Of a stretch of DNA of 64,000 nucleotides, positions 45,901 through 53,221 are shown piece after piece. Within the stretch, counting starts at the first letter, position 1. Each line of letters opens with the position of its first letter. This stretch comes from Candidatus Azobacteroides sp. (lineage in GTDB: Bacteria > Bacteroidota > Bacteroidia > Bacteroidales > Azobacteroidaceae): positions 41,587 to 105,586 of the forward strand of contig WRFY01000125.1 in NCBI GenBank assembly GCA_009783445.1, read 5' to 3'. Below the pieces are notes generated by a model, which saw nothing but the letters and a program-made list of their open reading frames with translations, did not search any database and was not told the DNA's origin. A program made the position numbers and the translations under genes.

Positions 45901-46242
45901 CAGCGAGCTGCCCGAATTGAGCCTCATCCAATTGTCGCCGTCCCAAATGTAAAGTCCAGCGCCCGTCGTTGCGTTAATATTATATACAATGGTACCTCTC
46001 AAGTCTTGGTTTATGTCCTGTGCTTGAGTAATTCCTACAAATCCAACATTTGGAATCTGTCCTAAATCAGGAAGATCGACATGCGAAAGCAATAATCCTC
46101 CTGTCGTAGTGCTGTTCAAGTCGAGAAGCGCTCCCGCTTGAGGGTCGGTTAATCCGCCAATGGTAACTTGAGATTGAGCATTGTTCATTGATAACACCAT
46201 TACTGCTATCAAGAAAAATAGGGAATAAAGTGTTGTTCTCAT
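42991..46242 (-). CDS. Large surface protein 1: Ig-like domains plus C-terminal FISUMP domain
   Basis: 1083 residues from the ATG at 46242, which gives a clean signal peptide (MRTTLYSLFFLIAVMVLS...AQSQ); the frame extends a few codons upstream. After a first module (QVTIGGLTDPQAGALLDLNS, GLYIWDGDNWMRLNSGSS) come several Ig/PKD-like repeats with cysteine pairs and motifs such as GTYIWTLNGEEVARG, PGNYTATVSDGGC and TYTWTLEMGG. The last ~200 residues form a Fibrobacter succinogenes major paralogous (FISUMP) domain: WKSFMCYNLGANQSLNP, DPCPMGYRVPTAAQWQG, GRYWSSSFDHY, SVRCIAE. Probably an exported adhesin or binding protein. No T9SS C-terminal domain or sorting signal is seen at the end. Confidence 0.88.
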   Translation of the reverse strand: MRTTLYSLFFLIAVMVLSMNNAQSQVTIGGLTDPQAGALLDLNSTTTGGLLLSHVDLPDLGQIPNVGFVGITQAQDINQDLRGTIVYNINATTGAGLYIWDGDNWMRLNSGSSLVLTEDPGNVSPFPFDGSKENKYTASDLSCTQPGVFSFTWISGEQYIDHLTILDAGAGRFSVKFQPNDRASSRNALLLVTTPCGDTNTFVFEQSGDNTGCGTTSAVPNIKTENSLSLCVGGAVYLYLDNRPANGTYIWTLNGEEVARGVQYMATQAGKYIVYGDKIGCPNSQSVQVSASETTAPEAPQQIISANNGVACGAGGTVKLTLVNPPAGKIVWFKDGVKQGSSFDNQTEIQAAAGVWQAAIEDGDCSSLLSGAVLVRVDNSSSPVPTPSMKINGVTSNWRFCNYGSAYLEVNNYDPQYAYTWYADNTQIGTGTGIYYPLPSASSVVIRLRATGSGCASEISANVPIDATPAPAIPLITGSSSLCGGNTSLSVITQASSPIVVWYKDGAVMTGVTGPSIQVTQPGNYTATVSDGGCVSQMSAVKTVTLFDFTRLTWVEEPQDAYYGDQKTLEVAGTNGPVTYTWTLEMGGIDVTAAYLTVGQGNSRVSVVYPTAANANSDSVKITVRGVNACGQDVSVPILQKTIHLSNVCPAPVITSPVGPKNIATIVGNSVTLSVTANNLNQANYKWYKGNNVGDMDAEVGSISSFVCTPTQTGTVSYWCRVANGCGTHADSPLFTLTVSDDPANMATGKGTLAGKICFDIVESNFGGDCGNRDGRLANKTSFASLSLNDKLYTFTAKEAGNNFRFVVVDPENVLDETSPYTVNYSGTSIASGNTATIVLNFKTNLNSADSNPLIVGRTRAQAAKIRLYAVYTVGSTNYSVPLIISIQDCICCGAKISSNEWKSFMCYNLGANQSLNPLSPASGLNGSYYQFGRSQAAATVSDVGAPGWNSAYAPVDAWNNNEKTANDPCPMGYRVPTAAQWQGALSNNSIRNIGTWNNNAANFSSGIFIGDGLYLPAGGSHSLNGGNLDLRGATGRYWSSSFDHYGTSQSVALASILEFTSSSRQVNSLYFTMMLSVRCIAE

Positions 46243-46428
46243 TTTAATAACATGTTTTTTTGAATTTAAATACATTTCTTTGATTAATTATGTCCTTTAT
46301 CTGTCCGTTTTTCAACCAATGTGATGTGTGCGATTATTTAGTTTTGTTTCCCAATTTCTTTTTTATTCTGTTTCCGTCTTTGCGGTTATAAAGAAAACTA
46401 TATAAGACATAGTTTTAATAATGAGTTG

Positions 46429-46436
46429 CAAATATA
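46429..46436 (-). promoter_or_regulatory. -7 box (TATATTTG) for surface-protein gene 1
   Basis: CAAATATA on the plus strand within GCAAATATAGTGTAAT. The same context recurs upstream of gene 2 at 50222-50229, so the promoter was copied together with the gene. Confidence 0.6.
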
Positions 46437-46686
46437 GTGTAATATCTTATGCAGAACAAGGATTTTTGCAAAAGTTAAATTTAATTTTAGGAATCAAAAA
46501 AAAATTAAGATATGTACCTATACAAATAGACATTCAGAAAAAAACAATTGTAATTTTTTTCTGAATTTTAAGAAATATAATCTATATATCTGAAAAAAAT
46601 CGTAATTAAATGACTGAATAGTATCATAAAAATACTAAATGACACTTTTTATGTCATTATTTAATATTCGTCTTCCTGCCATTATA

Positions 46687-46727
46687 AAAAAAGCCAAGAA
46701 AGAATTTTACTTTCTTTCTTGACTTTT
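46687..46727 (-). terminator. Terminator after surface-protein gene 2
   Basis: Same stem as the element at 42911-42950 (AAGCCAAGAAAG pairing with CTTTCTTGACTT), with a slightly changed loop and a T-run. Confidence 0.7.
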
Positions 46728-46766
46728 GGACTATCGATGAATTAACTTTTCTCTATTTATCTATCT

Positions 46767-49700
46767 TTATTCAGCTATGCAGCGAACGGAAAGCATCATA
46801 CTGAAATACTCAGAATACACCGTTCTATTGGATGAACTGAATTCCAAAGTGAAAGCCAATGCAAATTTAGGATCTCCATATATATAATGGTCAAATGAAG
46901 AACTCCAATAGTGTCCGTCTGATCCGCGCAAACATAAGCCTCCGCCATTCAAACTGCGCCAACCTGCCGCCGGCAAGTATAATCCGTCGCCAATGAATAG
47001 GCCGCTGGTGAAATTTGTACTGCTATTATTCCACGAGCCTACGTTGCGTATGGAATTATTACTTAATACGCCCCTCCATTGATCCACTGTCGGAACGCGG
47101 TAACCCGTCGGACAAGGATCGTTTACCGTTTTTTCATTGTTATTCCATGCATCGATGGGCGCATATATGGGATTCCAGCCGGAAGGATAACCGTCGTTTT
47201 GCTCGTTTGCTTTTGCAGCCTCATTTTTGCGTCCAAATTGGTAATAAGAACCGTTAAGACCGGACGCCGGTACAAATGGGTTCAGCGCTTCATTCGCTCC
47301 CAAGTTATGACACATGAACGATTTCCATTCACTGGAACTGATCTTGGCGCCGCAGCAAATACAATCTTGAATTGAAATGGTCAACGGAACCGAATAATTA
47401 GTAGAACCAACCGTCCACGCTGCATATAATTTTACTTTGGCGGCTTGCGCTTGCATACGTCCCACAATCAGCGGATTACAATCCGGCAAATTCAAATTCG
47501 TCTTGAAGTTCAACACAATTGTTGCCGTATTTCCGGAAGCAATATTCGTACCGTTAAAATTATTCGTTGCGGTATAAGGATGGGTTTCATCCAAAACCCT
47601 TTCCGGATCGACTACCACAAAATGAAAGTTGCTTCCTGCGCTTTGTGCGGTAAAGGTGTATGTTTTATCCTTGATCGACATGGAAGCAAAAGAGGCTTTG
47701 TTGGCCAGTCGGCCGTCTCTGTTTCCACATTTGCCTCCAAAGTTCGACTCGACAATATCAAAACAAATCTTGCCAACCAAAGTTCCGCCGCCGGCGGGCA
47801 TATTGGCTGGATCTTCGCTGACGGTTAAGGTAAAGAGAGGAGAATCGACATAAGTACCGCAACTATTGGATATCCGACACCAATAACTTTCGATTCCCGT
47901 TTGAGTTGGGGTACAAACCATGGAAGAAGTGTTTCCTACCGGTTGAGTAGTAACCCCTGCGCCGCCTTTGTACCAGGTATAATATGCTTGATTGAGATTG
48001 TTTGCCGTAACGCTCAAAGTAACCGGATTGCCTACGATCGTTGCACTGTTTTGCGGGCCGATCGGACTGGTGATTACGGGCGTTGGACAAACATTTGACA
48101 GGGTTATCGTCTTCTGCAAAATGGGGTCGGTTACATCCTGTCCGCAAGCATTGACGCCTCGAACCGTTATTTCTATTTGGCTATTGCCTCCTATGGGATA
48201 TTCTACCGAAACGCGCGGACTTCCCTGACCGGCTATGAGATATCTTGAGGTAATATCCACTACGCCCTGCTTGAGAGTCCATGTATAAGTAACCGGTCCG
48301 TTCGTACCCGCTACTTCAAGGGTTTTTTGGTCGCCGTAATAGGCGTTTTGCGGCTCTTGAACCCAGGTAAGGCGGGTAAAGTCGAACAAAACAACCGTTT
48401 TTACAGCCGACATCTGACTGACGCAGCCTCCGTCGGATACCGTAGCGGTATAATTGCCCGGTTGAGTCACCTGAATGCTGACTCCCGTTTCTCCCGTCAT
48501 TACTTCGTTGTCTTTATACCATATTACTTTAGGAGCGCCGACTGGAGCGCTGACGGAAAGAGAGGTACTTCCTCCGCACAACGACGACGAGCCGGTGATC
48601 AACGGAATGGCCGGAGCAGAAGTTTCTTCTATCGGTATCTTGGAACTGACTTCTTTTGCGCAACCGCTTCCGGTAGCCCGCAACCGTATAATTATGCTGG
48701 ATGCCGCGGGCAGCGGATAATAAATACCAGTACCTGTGCCGATTTGCGTATTGTCGGCATACCAGGTATAGGCGTATTGAGGATCGTAGCCGTCTACTTC
48801 CAGATAGGCGGATCCGTAATTGCAAAAACGCCAATTAGAGGTCGCTCCGTTGATTTTCATTCTGGGTTCAGGAATATTACCGCCGGAAAGGTCTACACGT
48901 ACCAGAACCGATTCCGATAAAATAGAGGAACATTCGCCGTCTTCAATCGCCGCCTGCCATATTCCTTCGCCCGCAAGAATCTCCGACTTGTTGTCAAACG
49001 AAGAACCTTGTTTTATTTCATTTTTGAACCAGACAATTTTGCCTTGGGCCGGAGGATTCACAAGGGTCAGTTTGACGGTACCTCCCGCTCCGCAGGCAAC
49101 TCCATTGTTGGCGCTGATGATTTGTTGAGGCGCTTCGGGAGCCGTAGCCGTAGATGCGGAGACTTGTATGGATTTTGAAATGGGACATCCGATTTTATCT
49201 CCATACACAATGTATTTACCGGACTGGGTAGCCGCATATTGGGCGCCTCGACTCACTTCATGCCCATTCAACGTCCAGATGTAAGTTCCGCTCGTTGGAC
49301 GATTTTCCAAATAGAGATAAACCGCTCCGCCCACGCAAAGACTCAACGAATTTTCAGCCTTGATATTCGGAACAGAACCGGTCGTTCCGCAACCCGAATT
49401 ATCGCCCGCTTGCTCGAAAACGAAGGTATTGCTGTCTCCGCAGGGGGTGGTAACCAATAGAATGGCATTGCGGGAAGATGCGCGGTCGTTCGGTTGAAAT
49501 TTTACGGAAAATTTTCCCGCTCCTGCGTCTAAAATCGTTAGATGATCAATGTACTGTTCGCCCGAAATCCAAGTAAAGGAAAAAACTCCGGGTTGAGTAC
49601 AGGAAGGATCAGAAGCGGCGTAAGCGTTTTCTTTGGATCCGTCGAAAGGGAAAGGACTGACATTTCCCGGATCTTCGGTCAATACCAGCGAGCTGCCCGA

Positions 49701-50027
49701 ATTGAGCCTCATCCAATTGTCGCCATCCCAAATGTAAAGTCCGACGCCCGTCGCGACGTTCGTATTATACACAATGGCGCCTCTCAGCTCTTTGTTTATA
49801 TCCTGTACTTGAGTGATCCCTACGAATCCAACATTCGGAATCTGTCCTAAATCAGGAAGATCGACATGCGAAAGCAATAATCCCCCTGTCGCTGTACTGT
49901 TCAAATCGAGAAGCGCTCCCGCTTGAGGGTCGGTTAATCCGCCAATAGTAACTTGAGATTGGGCATCTTTCATAGACAGCGCCATCACGGCTGTCAAGAA
50001 AAATAGTGAATAAAGTGTTGTTCTCAT
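46767..50027 (-). CDS. Large surface protein 2: Ig-like domains plus C-terminal FISUMP domain
   Basis: 1086 residues from the ATG at 50027 (MRTTLYSLFFLTAVMALS signal peptide). Very similar to surface protein 1 along its whole length, with the same module order. The N-terminal two thirds are almost identical; the FISUMP part differs more, for example around GRKNEAAKANEQNDGYPSGW, GSDGHYWSSSFDHYIYGD and TLEFSSSNRTVYSEYF. It likewise ends in MMLSVRCIAE, without a visible sorting signal. The shared promoter and terminator show that a complete transcription unit was duplicated. Confidence 0.88.
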   Translation of the reverse strand: MRTTLYSLFFLTAVMALSMKDAQSQVTIGGLTDPQAGALLDLNSTATGGLLLSHVDLPDLGQIPNVGFVGITQVQDINKELRGAIVYNTNVATGVGLYIWDGDNWMRLNSGSSLVLTEDPGNVSPFPFDGSKENAYAASDPSCTQPGVFSFTWISGEQYIDHLTILDAGAGKFSVKFQPNDRASSRNAILLVTTPCGDSNTFVFEQAGDNSGCGTTGSVPNIKAENSLSLCVGGAVYLYLENRPTSGTYIWTLNGHEVSRGAQYAATQSGKYIVYGDKIGCPISKSIQVSASTATAPEAPQQIISANNGVACGAGGTVKLTLVNPPAQGKIVWFKNEIKQGSSFDNKSEILAGEGIWQAAIEDGECSSILSESVLVRVDLSGGNIPEPRMKINGATSNWRFCNYGSAYLEVDGYDPQYAYTWYADNTQIGTGTGIYYPLPAASSIIIRLRATGSGCAKEVSSKIPIEETSAPAIPLITGSSSLCGGSTSLSVSAPVGAPKVIWYKDNEVMTGETGVSIQVTQPGNYTATVSDGGCVSQMSAVKTVVLFDFTRLTWVQEPQNAYYGDQKTLEVAGTNGPVTYTWTLKQGVVDITSRYLIAGQGSPRVSVEYPIGGNSQIEITVRGVNACGQDVTDPILQKTITLSNVCPTPVITSPIGPQNSATIVGNPVTLSVTANNLNQAYYTWYKGGAGVTTQPVGNTSSMVCTPTQTGIESYWCRISNSCGTYVDSPLFTLTVSEDPANMPAGGGTLVGKICFDIVESNFGGKCGNRDGRLANKASFASMSIKDKTYTFTAQSAGSNFHFVVVDPERVLDETHPYTATNNFNGTNIASGNTATIVLNFKTNLNLPDCNPLIVGRMQAQAAKVKLYAAWTVGSTNYSVPLTISIQDCICCGAKISSSEWKSFMCHNLGANEALNPFVPASGLNGSYYQFGRKNEAAKANEQNDGYPSGWNPIYAPIDAWNNNEKTVNDPCPTGYRVPTVDQWRGVLSNNSIRNVGSWNNSSTNFTSGLFIGDGLYLPAAGWRSLNGGGLCLRGSDGHYWSSSFDHYIYGDPKFALAFTLEFSSSNRTVYSEYFSMMLSVRCIAE

Positions 50028-50451
50028 TTTAATAACATGTTTTTTGGGTTTAAATCTATTTCTATAGTTAATTTTGTTCTTTATTCGTCTATTTTTAGAA
50101 CAATACAGCATAGGCAATACTATTTTAGTTTTGCTTACTAATTAATGATTCTATTAATGTAATTAGGATATAAAAAAACTAAGTGGGAGAGATAGTTTTG
50201 ATAAAATTATGAAATACATTGCAAATATAGTGCAATCTATCGTATAAAACAAAAATATTCACAAAAATTAAATATAATTTCAGAAATCAAACGAATGGAA
50301 GATAAAACTATTGAAGCGCAAAGTCGGTCGTTGCGAATGCAAAACTCTCATAATGAGCGGATTTAATGTATTGATCAGACCACAATAGTTAAACTTTATT
50401 AAAACGCAGAAAATATATGCCAAATAATTATGTTATATAACATATTTCATT
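50028..50451. other. Intergenic region upstream of surface-protein gene 2
   Basis: AT-rich sequence with the gene 2 leader and promoter (50222-50229). The part from about 50230 to 50450 holds nothing I can support apart from the region immediately in front of the small RNA. Confidence 0.45.
50222..50229 (-). promoter_or_regulatory. -7 box (TATATTTG) for surface-protein gene 2
   Basis: CAAATATA on the plus strand in the same sequence context as 46429-46436, about 195 bases from the start codon. Confidence 0.6.
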
Positions 50452-50459
50452 TATCTTTG
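50452..50459 (+). promoter_or_regulatory. -7 box (TATCTTTG) of the small RNA
   Basis: A perfect TAnnTTTG followed by CAC. There is no plus-strand protein gene downstream for several kilobases; a terminator lies only about 50 bases further on. Confidence 0.68.
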
Positions 50460-50464
50460 CACTG

Positions 50465-50535
50465 TGTTTTTCATGGTATTAGATTTAAGGTTAACAATGA
50501 AGATTGGTTGTCGGGAAGACAACCTTTTCTTTTTT
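50465..50535 (+). ncRNA. Candidate small RNA with own promoter and terminator
   Basis: A transcript starting about 6 bases after the -7 box would end after the hairpin GGTTGTC-GGGAA-GACAACC (50506-50524) and its T-rich tail (50525-50535), giving roughly 70 bases. The body contains GGTATTAGATTTAAGGTTAA. The strong promoter, perfect 7-bp stem and U-tract make a stand-alone RNA the simplest reading. A 34-codon frame (ATG at 50473, begins MVLDLRLTMKIGC) runs through the terminator and is less likely to be translated. From memory, unverified, similar short elements occur elsewhere in Bacteroidales. It is convergent with DUF721. Confidence 0.68.
50506..50535 (+). terminator. Rho-independent terminator of the small RNA
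   Basis: Seven-base stem 50506-50512 / 50518-50524, 5-base loop GGGAA, followed by TTTTCTTTTTT. Confidence 0.8.
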
Positions 50536-50586
50536 AAACCCTTTTGCAGAAAAATAAAGATGGAAGTAAAGCGGTAAAGCCTCAAA

Positions 50587-50877
50587 TCAGGTAAAAATAA
50601 TCTCATCAATCACCTTCCGGCCGGCCTGTTGGTTAAGGGTACCTATCAATTGTTCGCGGTGCATCATCAACTCGCTTTTCAACACGGCCGACTTTAGCTT
50701 TACATAAAGCGTCCGGTTTTTGATAAATAAACCGGAAGTATAACGGGTAACAGCGGGATTCATCGTATTCCAATAATCGATCAATCGCGTTTCGGCCAGT
50801 TTATCAGCCATTTGAGGATTATCCTCAAAAAACTGCGCTAAAATTTTTCCGATGGGTTGCGAATCCGTTTTCTTCAT
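50587..50877 (-). CDS. DUF721 protein
   Basis: 96 residues. Helix-rich N-terminus (PIGKILAQFFEDNPQMADKLAETR) and a beta-rich C-terminus with SGLFIKNRTLYVKLKSAVLKSELMMHREQLIGTLNQ, the DUF721 (DciA-like) fold. DciA proteins load the replicative helicase in many bacteria; in Bacteroidetes the short DUF721 form follows recF as here. The ATG overlaps the recF stop (ATGA). Confidence 0.88.
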   Translation of the reverse strand: MKKTDSQPIGKILAQFFEDNPQMADKLAETRLIDYWNTMNPAVTRYTSGLFIKNRTLYVKLKSAVLKSELMMHREQLIGTLNQQAGRKVIDEIIFT

Positions 50878-51983
50878 TTTTTTTCGATGATGGCTCCTCT
50901 ATCTACCTGAAAAAGTTTGTAAGGATGCGACATTCCGGCCAGCGTTTCATCCAAATGTTTGCGGTTGGTATCGGTAATAAATATTTGTCCGAACTCGGGT
51001 TGAGCGACCAATCGGACAATTTGTTCAACCCTACCCGCATCTAATTTGTCAAATAAATCGTCCAGCAACAAAATGGGCGTAGGAGAACCCTTCTGAACCA
51101 AAAAACTAAACTGCGCCAGCTTTAAGGCAATCAGGTAGGTTTTGTTTTGTCCCTGCGAACCGGTCTTGCGAATTAAATATTTGTCTAACAAAAAATTAAA
51201 ATCGTCTTTATGAATGCCTGCACTCGTATAACCCAGCAGTTTGTCCCGTTCGCGTTTTTCAGACAGCAAAGAAGCAAAAGAAGCGCCGTCTAATTGCGAT
51301 TCGTATTGCAAATCTACCCTTTCGTGTTCGCTACTGATAATATTGTAATATTTTTTGAATACGGGTAAAAAATCCAGAATGAAATTTTTTCTTTTTTCAT
51401 AAATCCACTTTCCGTAATGAACCAATTGCTCTTCCCAGATTTCAAAAACGGATCTGTTTTCGGGAGTATCCGAAAGCAAGGCGTTTTTCAACAGAAAATT
51501 TCGCTGCAGCAGCGCTTTATTGTAGTGGATAAGCGCTTGCAAATAAATTTTATCATATTGACAAATAAGCATATCCACAAATTTTCTCCGTTCGTCGCTT
51601 CCGCCTTGAATCATCAAGGCATCAGCTGGAGAAATCATCACCAACGGAATCAGACCAATGTGTTCGGAAAGGCGCTCGTATTCTTTCTTGTTCCGTTTGA
51701 AAACTTTTCGCTGTTTCCGTTTGATTCCGCAATAAATTTCTTCTGTTTCTTGTCCCTCTTCATAACAGGCCTGCAAGATAAAAAAATCTTGTCCGTGCCT
51801 AATCAATTGCATATCGGGGAGATTGGTGTAATTTTTCGTAAAAGAAAGATAATACAAAGCATCCAAAAGGTTCGTTTTCCCCATTCCGTTGTCGCCGAAA
51901 AGGTAATTCATTTTAGGAGAAAAAGAAAGTTCAGTTGCTTCAATATTCTTGAAATTGAGTATCGATATTCTGTCAATAATCAT
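50874..51983 (-). CDS. recF: DNA replication/repair protein RecF
   Basis: 369 residues. SMC-like ABC ATPase: Walker A GDNGMGKTNLLDALYYLSF (about 30-48), signature segment RKTGSQGQNKTYLIALKLAQ, Walker B ILLLDDLFDKLDAGR and ITDTNRKHLDETL. Loads RecA at gaps with RecO and RecR. Stop overlaps the DUF721 start; the upstream DUF4831 gene is 14 bases away. Confidence 0.96.
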   Translation of the reverse strand: MIIDRISILNFKNIEATELSFSPKMNYLFGDNGMGKTNLLDALYYLSFTKNYTNLPDMQLIRHGQDFFILQACYEEGQETEEIYCGIKRKQRKVFKRNKKEYERLSEHIGLIPLVMISPADALMIQGGSDERRKFVDMLICQYDKIYLQALIHYNKALLQRNFLLKNALLSDTPENRSVFEIWEEQLVHYGKWIYEKRKNFILDFLPVFKKYYNIISSEHERVDLQYESQLDGASFASLLSEKRERDKLLGYTSAGIHKDDFNFLLDKYLIRKTGSQGQNKTYLIALKLAQFSFLVQKGSPTPILLLDDLFDKLDAGRVEQIVRLVAQPEFGQIFITDTNRKHLDETLAGMSHPYKLFQVDRGAIIEKK

Positions 51984-51997
51984 TCAACCGTTCATCT

Positions 51998-53131
51998 TCA
52001 TTGAATAATTTGTTTGATTGCTCCTGTATTGGGGTAAAAATAAATCCGGATAAGCGCCTTTTTATTTTCTAATAACGAAGGACTTAATACTTGAGTGGAA
52101 CCAAATTGCGTAACAATAGCCGTTATGGAGTAAATTTTTTTTGTTCCGTCATAAATGTTTACTTCCGCTTGTCCCGGAAGATTATAAACAATACTCTCGG
52201 CTTCCTTCGGCTTCTTTTTTGTTCCCGATTCCTCTATTTCGCTCATTTCTTTTTCTCTCGTATTCAAATCCTTCAATTGAATATAAATAGGCCGTCCGCT
52301 CAAGTCATCGGCATCTACCGCTCCATAATAGGTTGAAAAACGAAAAAGAACTTTTTGTTTCCATTCTTCGCTGGGTTCGACAGTCAGTTGTTTCGTGCGT
52401 TTGATTGTTTCGCTCGATCCGGTAAACAATTCGGTCCATAACCTTTCCTGCAAATCCAAGTTACTTAGGATAATCTTCATGGCTTCTCCGTCTTTCGGTA
52501 CATTTTCGACATCTCCCGTCAGGATATCCTGACGGCTTTCTCTTATTTTGTATATATTTTTCGCAGCTACTTCAGCCATTTTACTGGCCGAACCGGCGCG
52601 GAGATATTCTTCCGTAAAAACAGACTGAGGATTTGCTGCCGGCGTATTGGACGTATTGGACGGAGAAACGGCTGGAGCCGTTTTTCGATATACCGGTTCA
52701 TCGGGATATTCCGCATTAATGCTGCAAATAACGCCATCTTCGGTGAGGTACGCAAAAGGAGCGAACGTTTTAGTTTTAAAAAAAATCAGGTACGTTTGAT
52801 CTTTGTTCGGAACGCCCGTTTCGGTCAATGAGATATCTCCCAGCGTATAATACGTCCGGTCTTCCATAATAATATTCGATTCGTCGATTCCCAAGTAACG
52901 GGAAGCGTATTTTGCATACGGGCCTGCTTTCTGCCGAATTTCGTTGTATTCAACCTCTATTTTAAAAATTGTTTTCGGCAGCATGTACTGAATTCCATAA
53001 TTATTCGCTTCCAAAGCGTTCACCTTTACTACTTTGGTTTGAGCAAACAGCGGATTCGCCAGCGAAAAAACGCCCGCAGCAAGCAGAAGAAATTTCTGCG
53101 TATTTGTCCTCATTTTAGTTATCCTATTCAT
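51998..53131 (-). CDS. DUF4831 family envelope protein
   Basis: 377 residues from the ATG at 53131; a second ATG at 53113 gives MRTNTQKFLLLAAGVFSL as the signal peptide and may be the true start. Cleavage is likely after FAQ. The NYGIQYMLPKTIFKIEVEYNEI segment (about 43-64) is typical of DUF4831. Predicted exported, function unknown. A -7 box is at 53167-53174. Confidence 0.82.
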   Translation of the reverse strand: MNRITKMRTNTQKFLLLAAGVFSLANPLFAQTKVVKVNALEANNYGIQYMLPKTIFKIEVEYNEIRQKAGPYAKYASRYLGIDESNIIMEDRTYYTLGDISLTETGVPNKDQTYLIFFKTKTFAPFAYLTEDGVICSINAEYPDEPVYRKTAPAVSPSNTSNTPAANPQSVFTEEYLRAGSASKMAEVAAKNIYKIRESRQDILTGDVENVPKDGEAMKIILSNLDLQERLWTELFTGSSETIKRTKQLTVEPSEEWKQKVLFRFSTYYGAVDADDLSGRPIYIQLKDLNTREKEMSEIEESGTKKKPKEAESIVYNLPGQAEVNIYDGTKKIYSITAIVTQFGSTQVLSPSLLENKKALIRIYFYPNTGAIKQIIQ

Positions 53132-53166
53132 TAGGCTATAATTAACTTAACAATCAATATTGCATA

Positions 53167-53174
53167 CAAAAATA
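53167..53174 (-). promoter_or_regulatory. -7 box (TATTTTTG) for DUF4831-recF-DUF721
   Basis: CAAAAATA on the plus strand, 36 bases upstream of the first ATG. The three genes downstream are close enough to form one transcript. Confidence 0.5.
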
Positions 53175-53221
53175 AGAAATTTTGTTCCTATCTCATAAAA
53201 TTTGTGCGGAATTTTATTTGC

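Larger units (their letters stand above)
46243..46766. other. Intergenic region between the paralogous surface-protein genes
   Basis: About 520 AT-rich bases with the promoter of gene 1 (46429-46436), which implies a leader of about 180 bases, and the terminator of gene 2 (46687-46727). The sequence between them contains no gene I can support. Confidence 0.5.
42911..50229 (-). repeat. Tandem duplication of a surface-protein transcription unit
   Basis: Two units (terminator, ORF, leader, promoter) lie head to tail on the minus strand: about 42911-46436 and 46687-50229. Both leaders include GTTGTTCTCATTTTAATAAC at the start codon, and both -7 boxes sit in the same 12-base context. Confidence 0.85.

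Noticed and set aside
50473-50577. 34-codon peptide (MVLDLRLTMKIGC...) across the small RNA
   Set aside because: It runs through the terminator hairpin and U-tract, so it would not be fully transcribed; kept only as an alternative reading.
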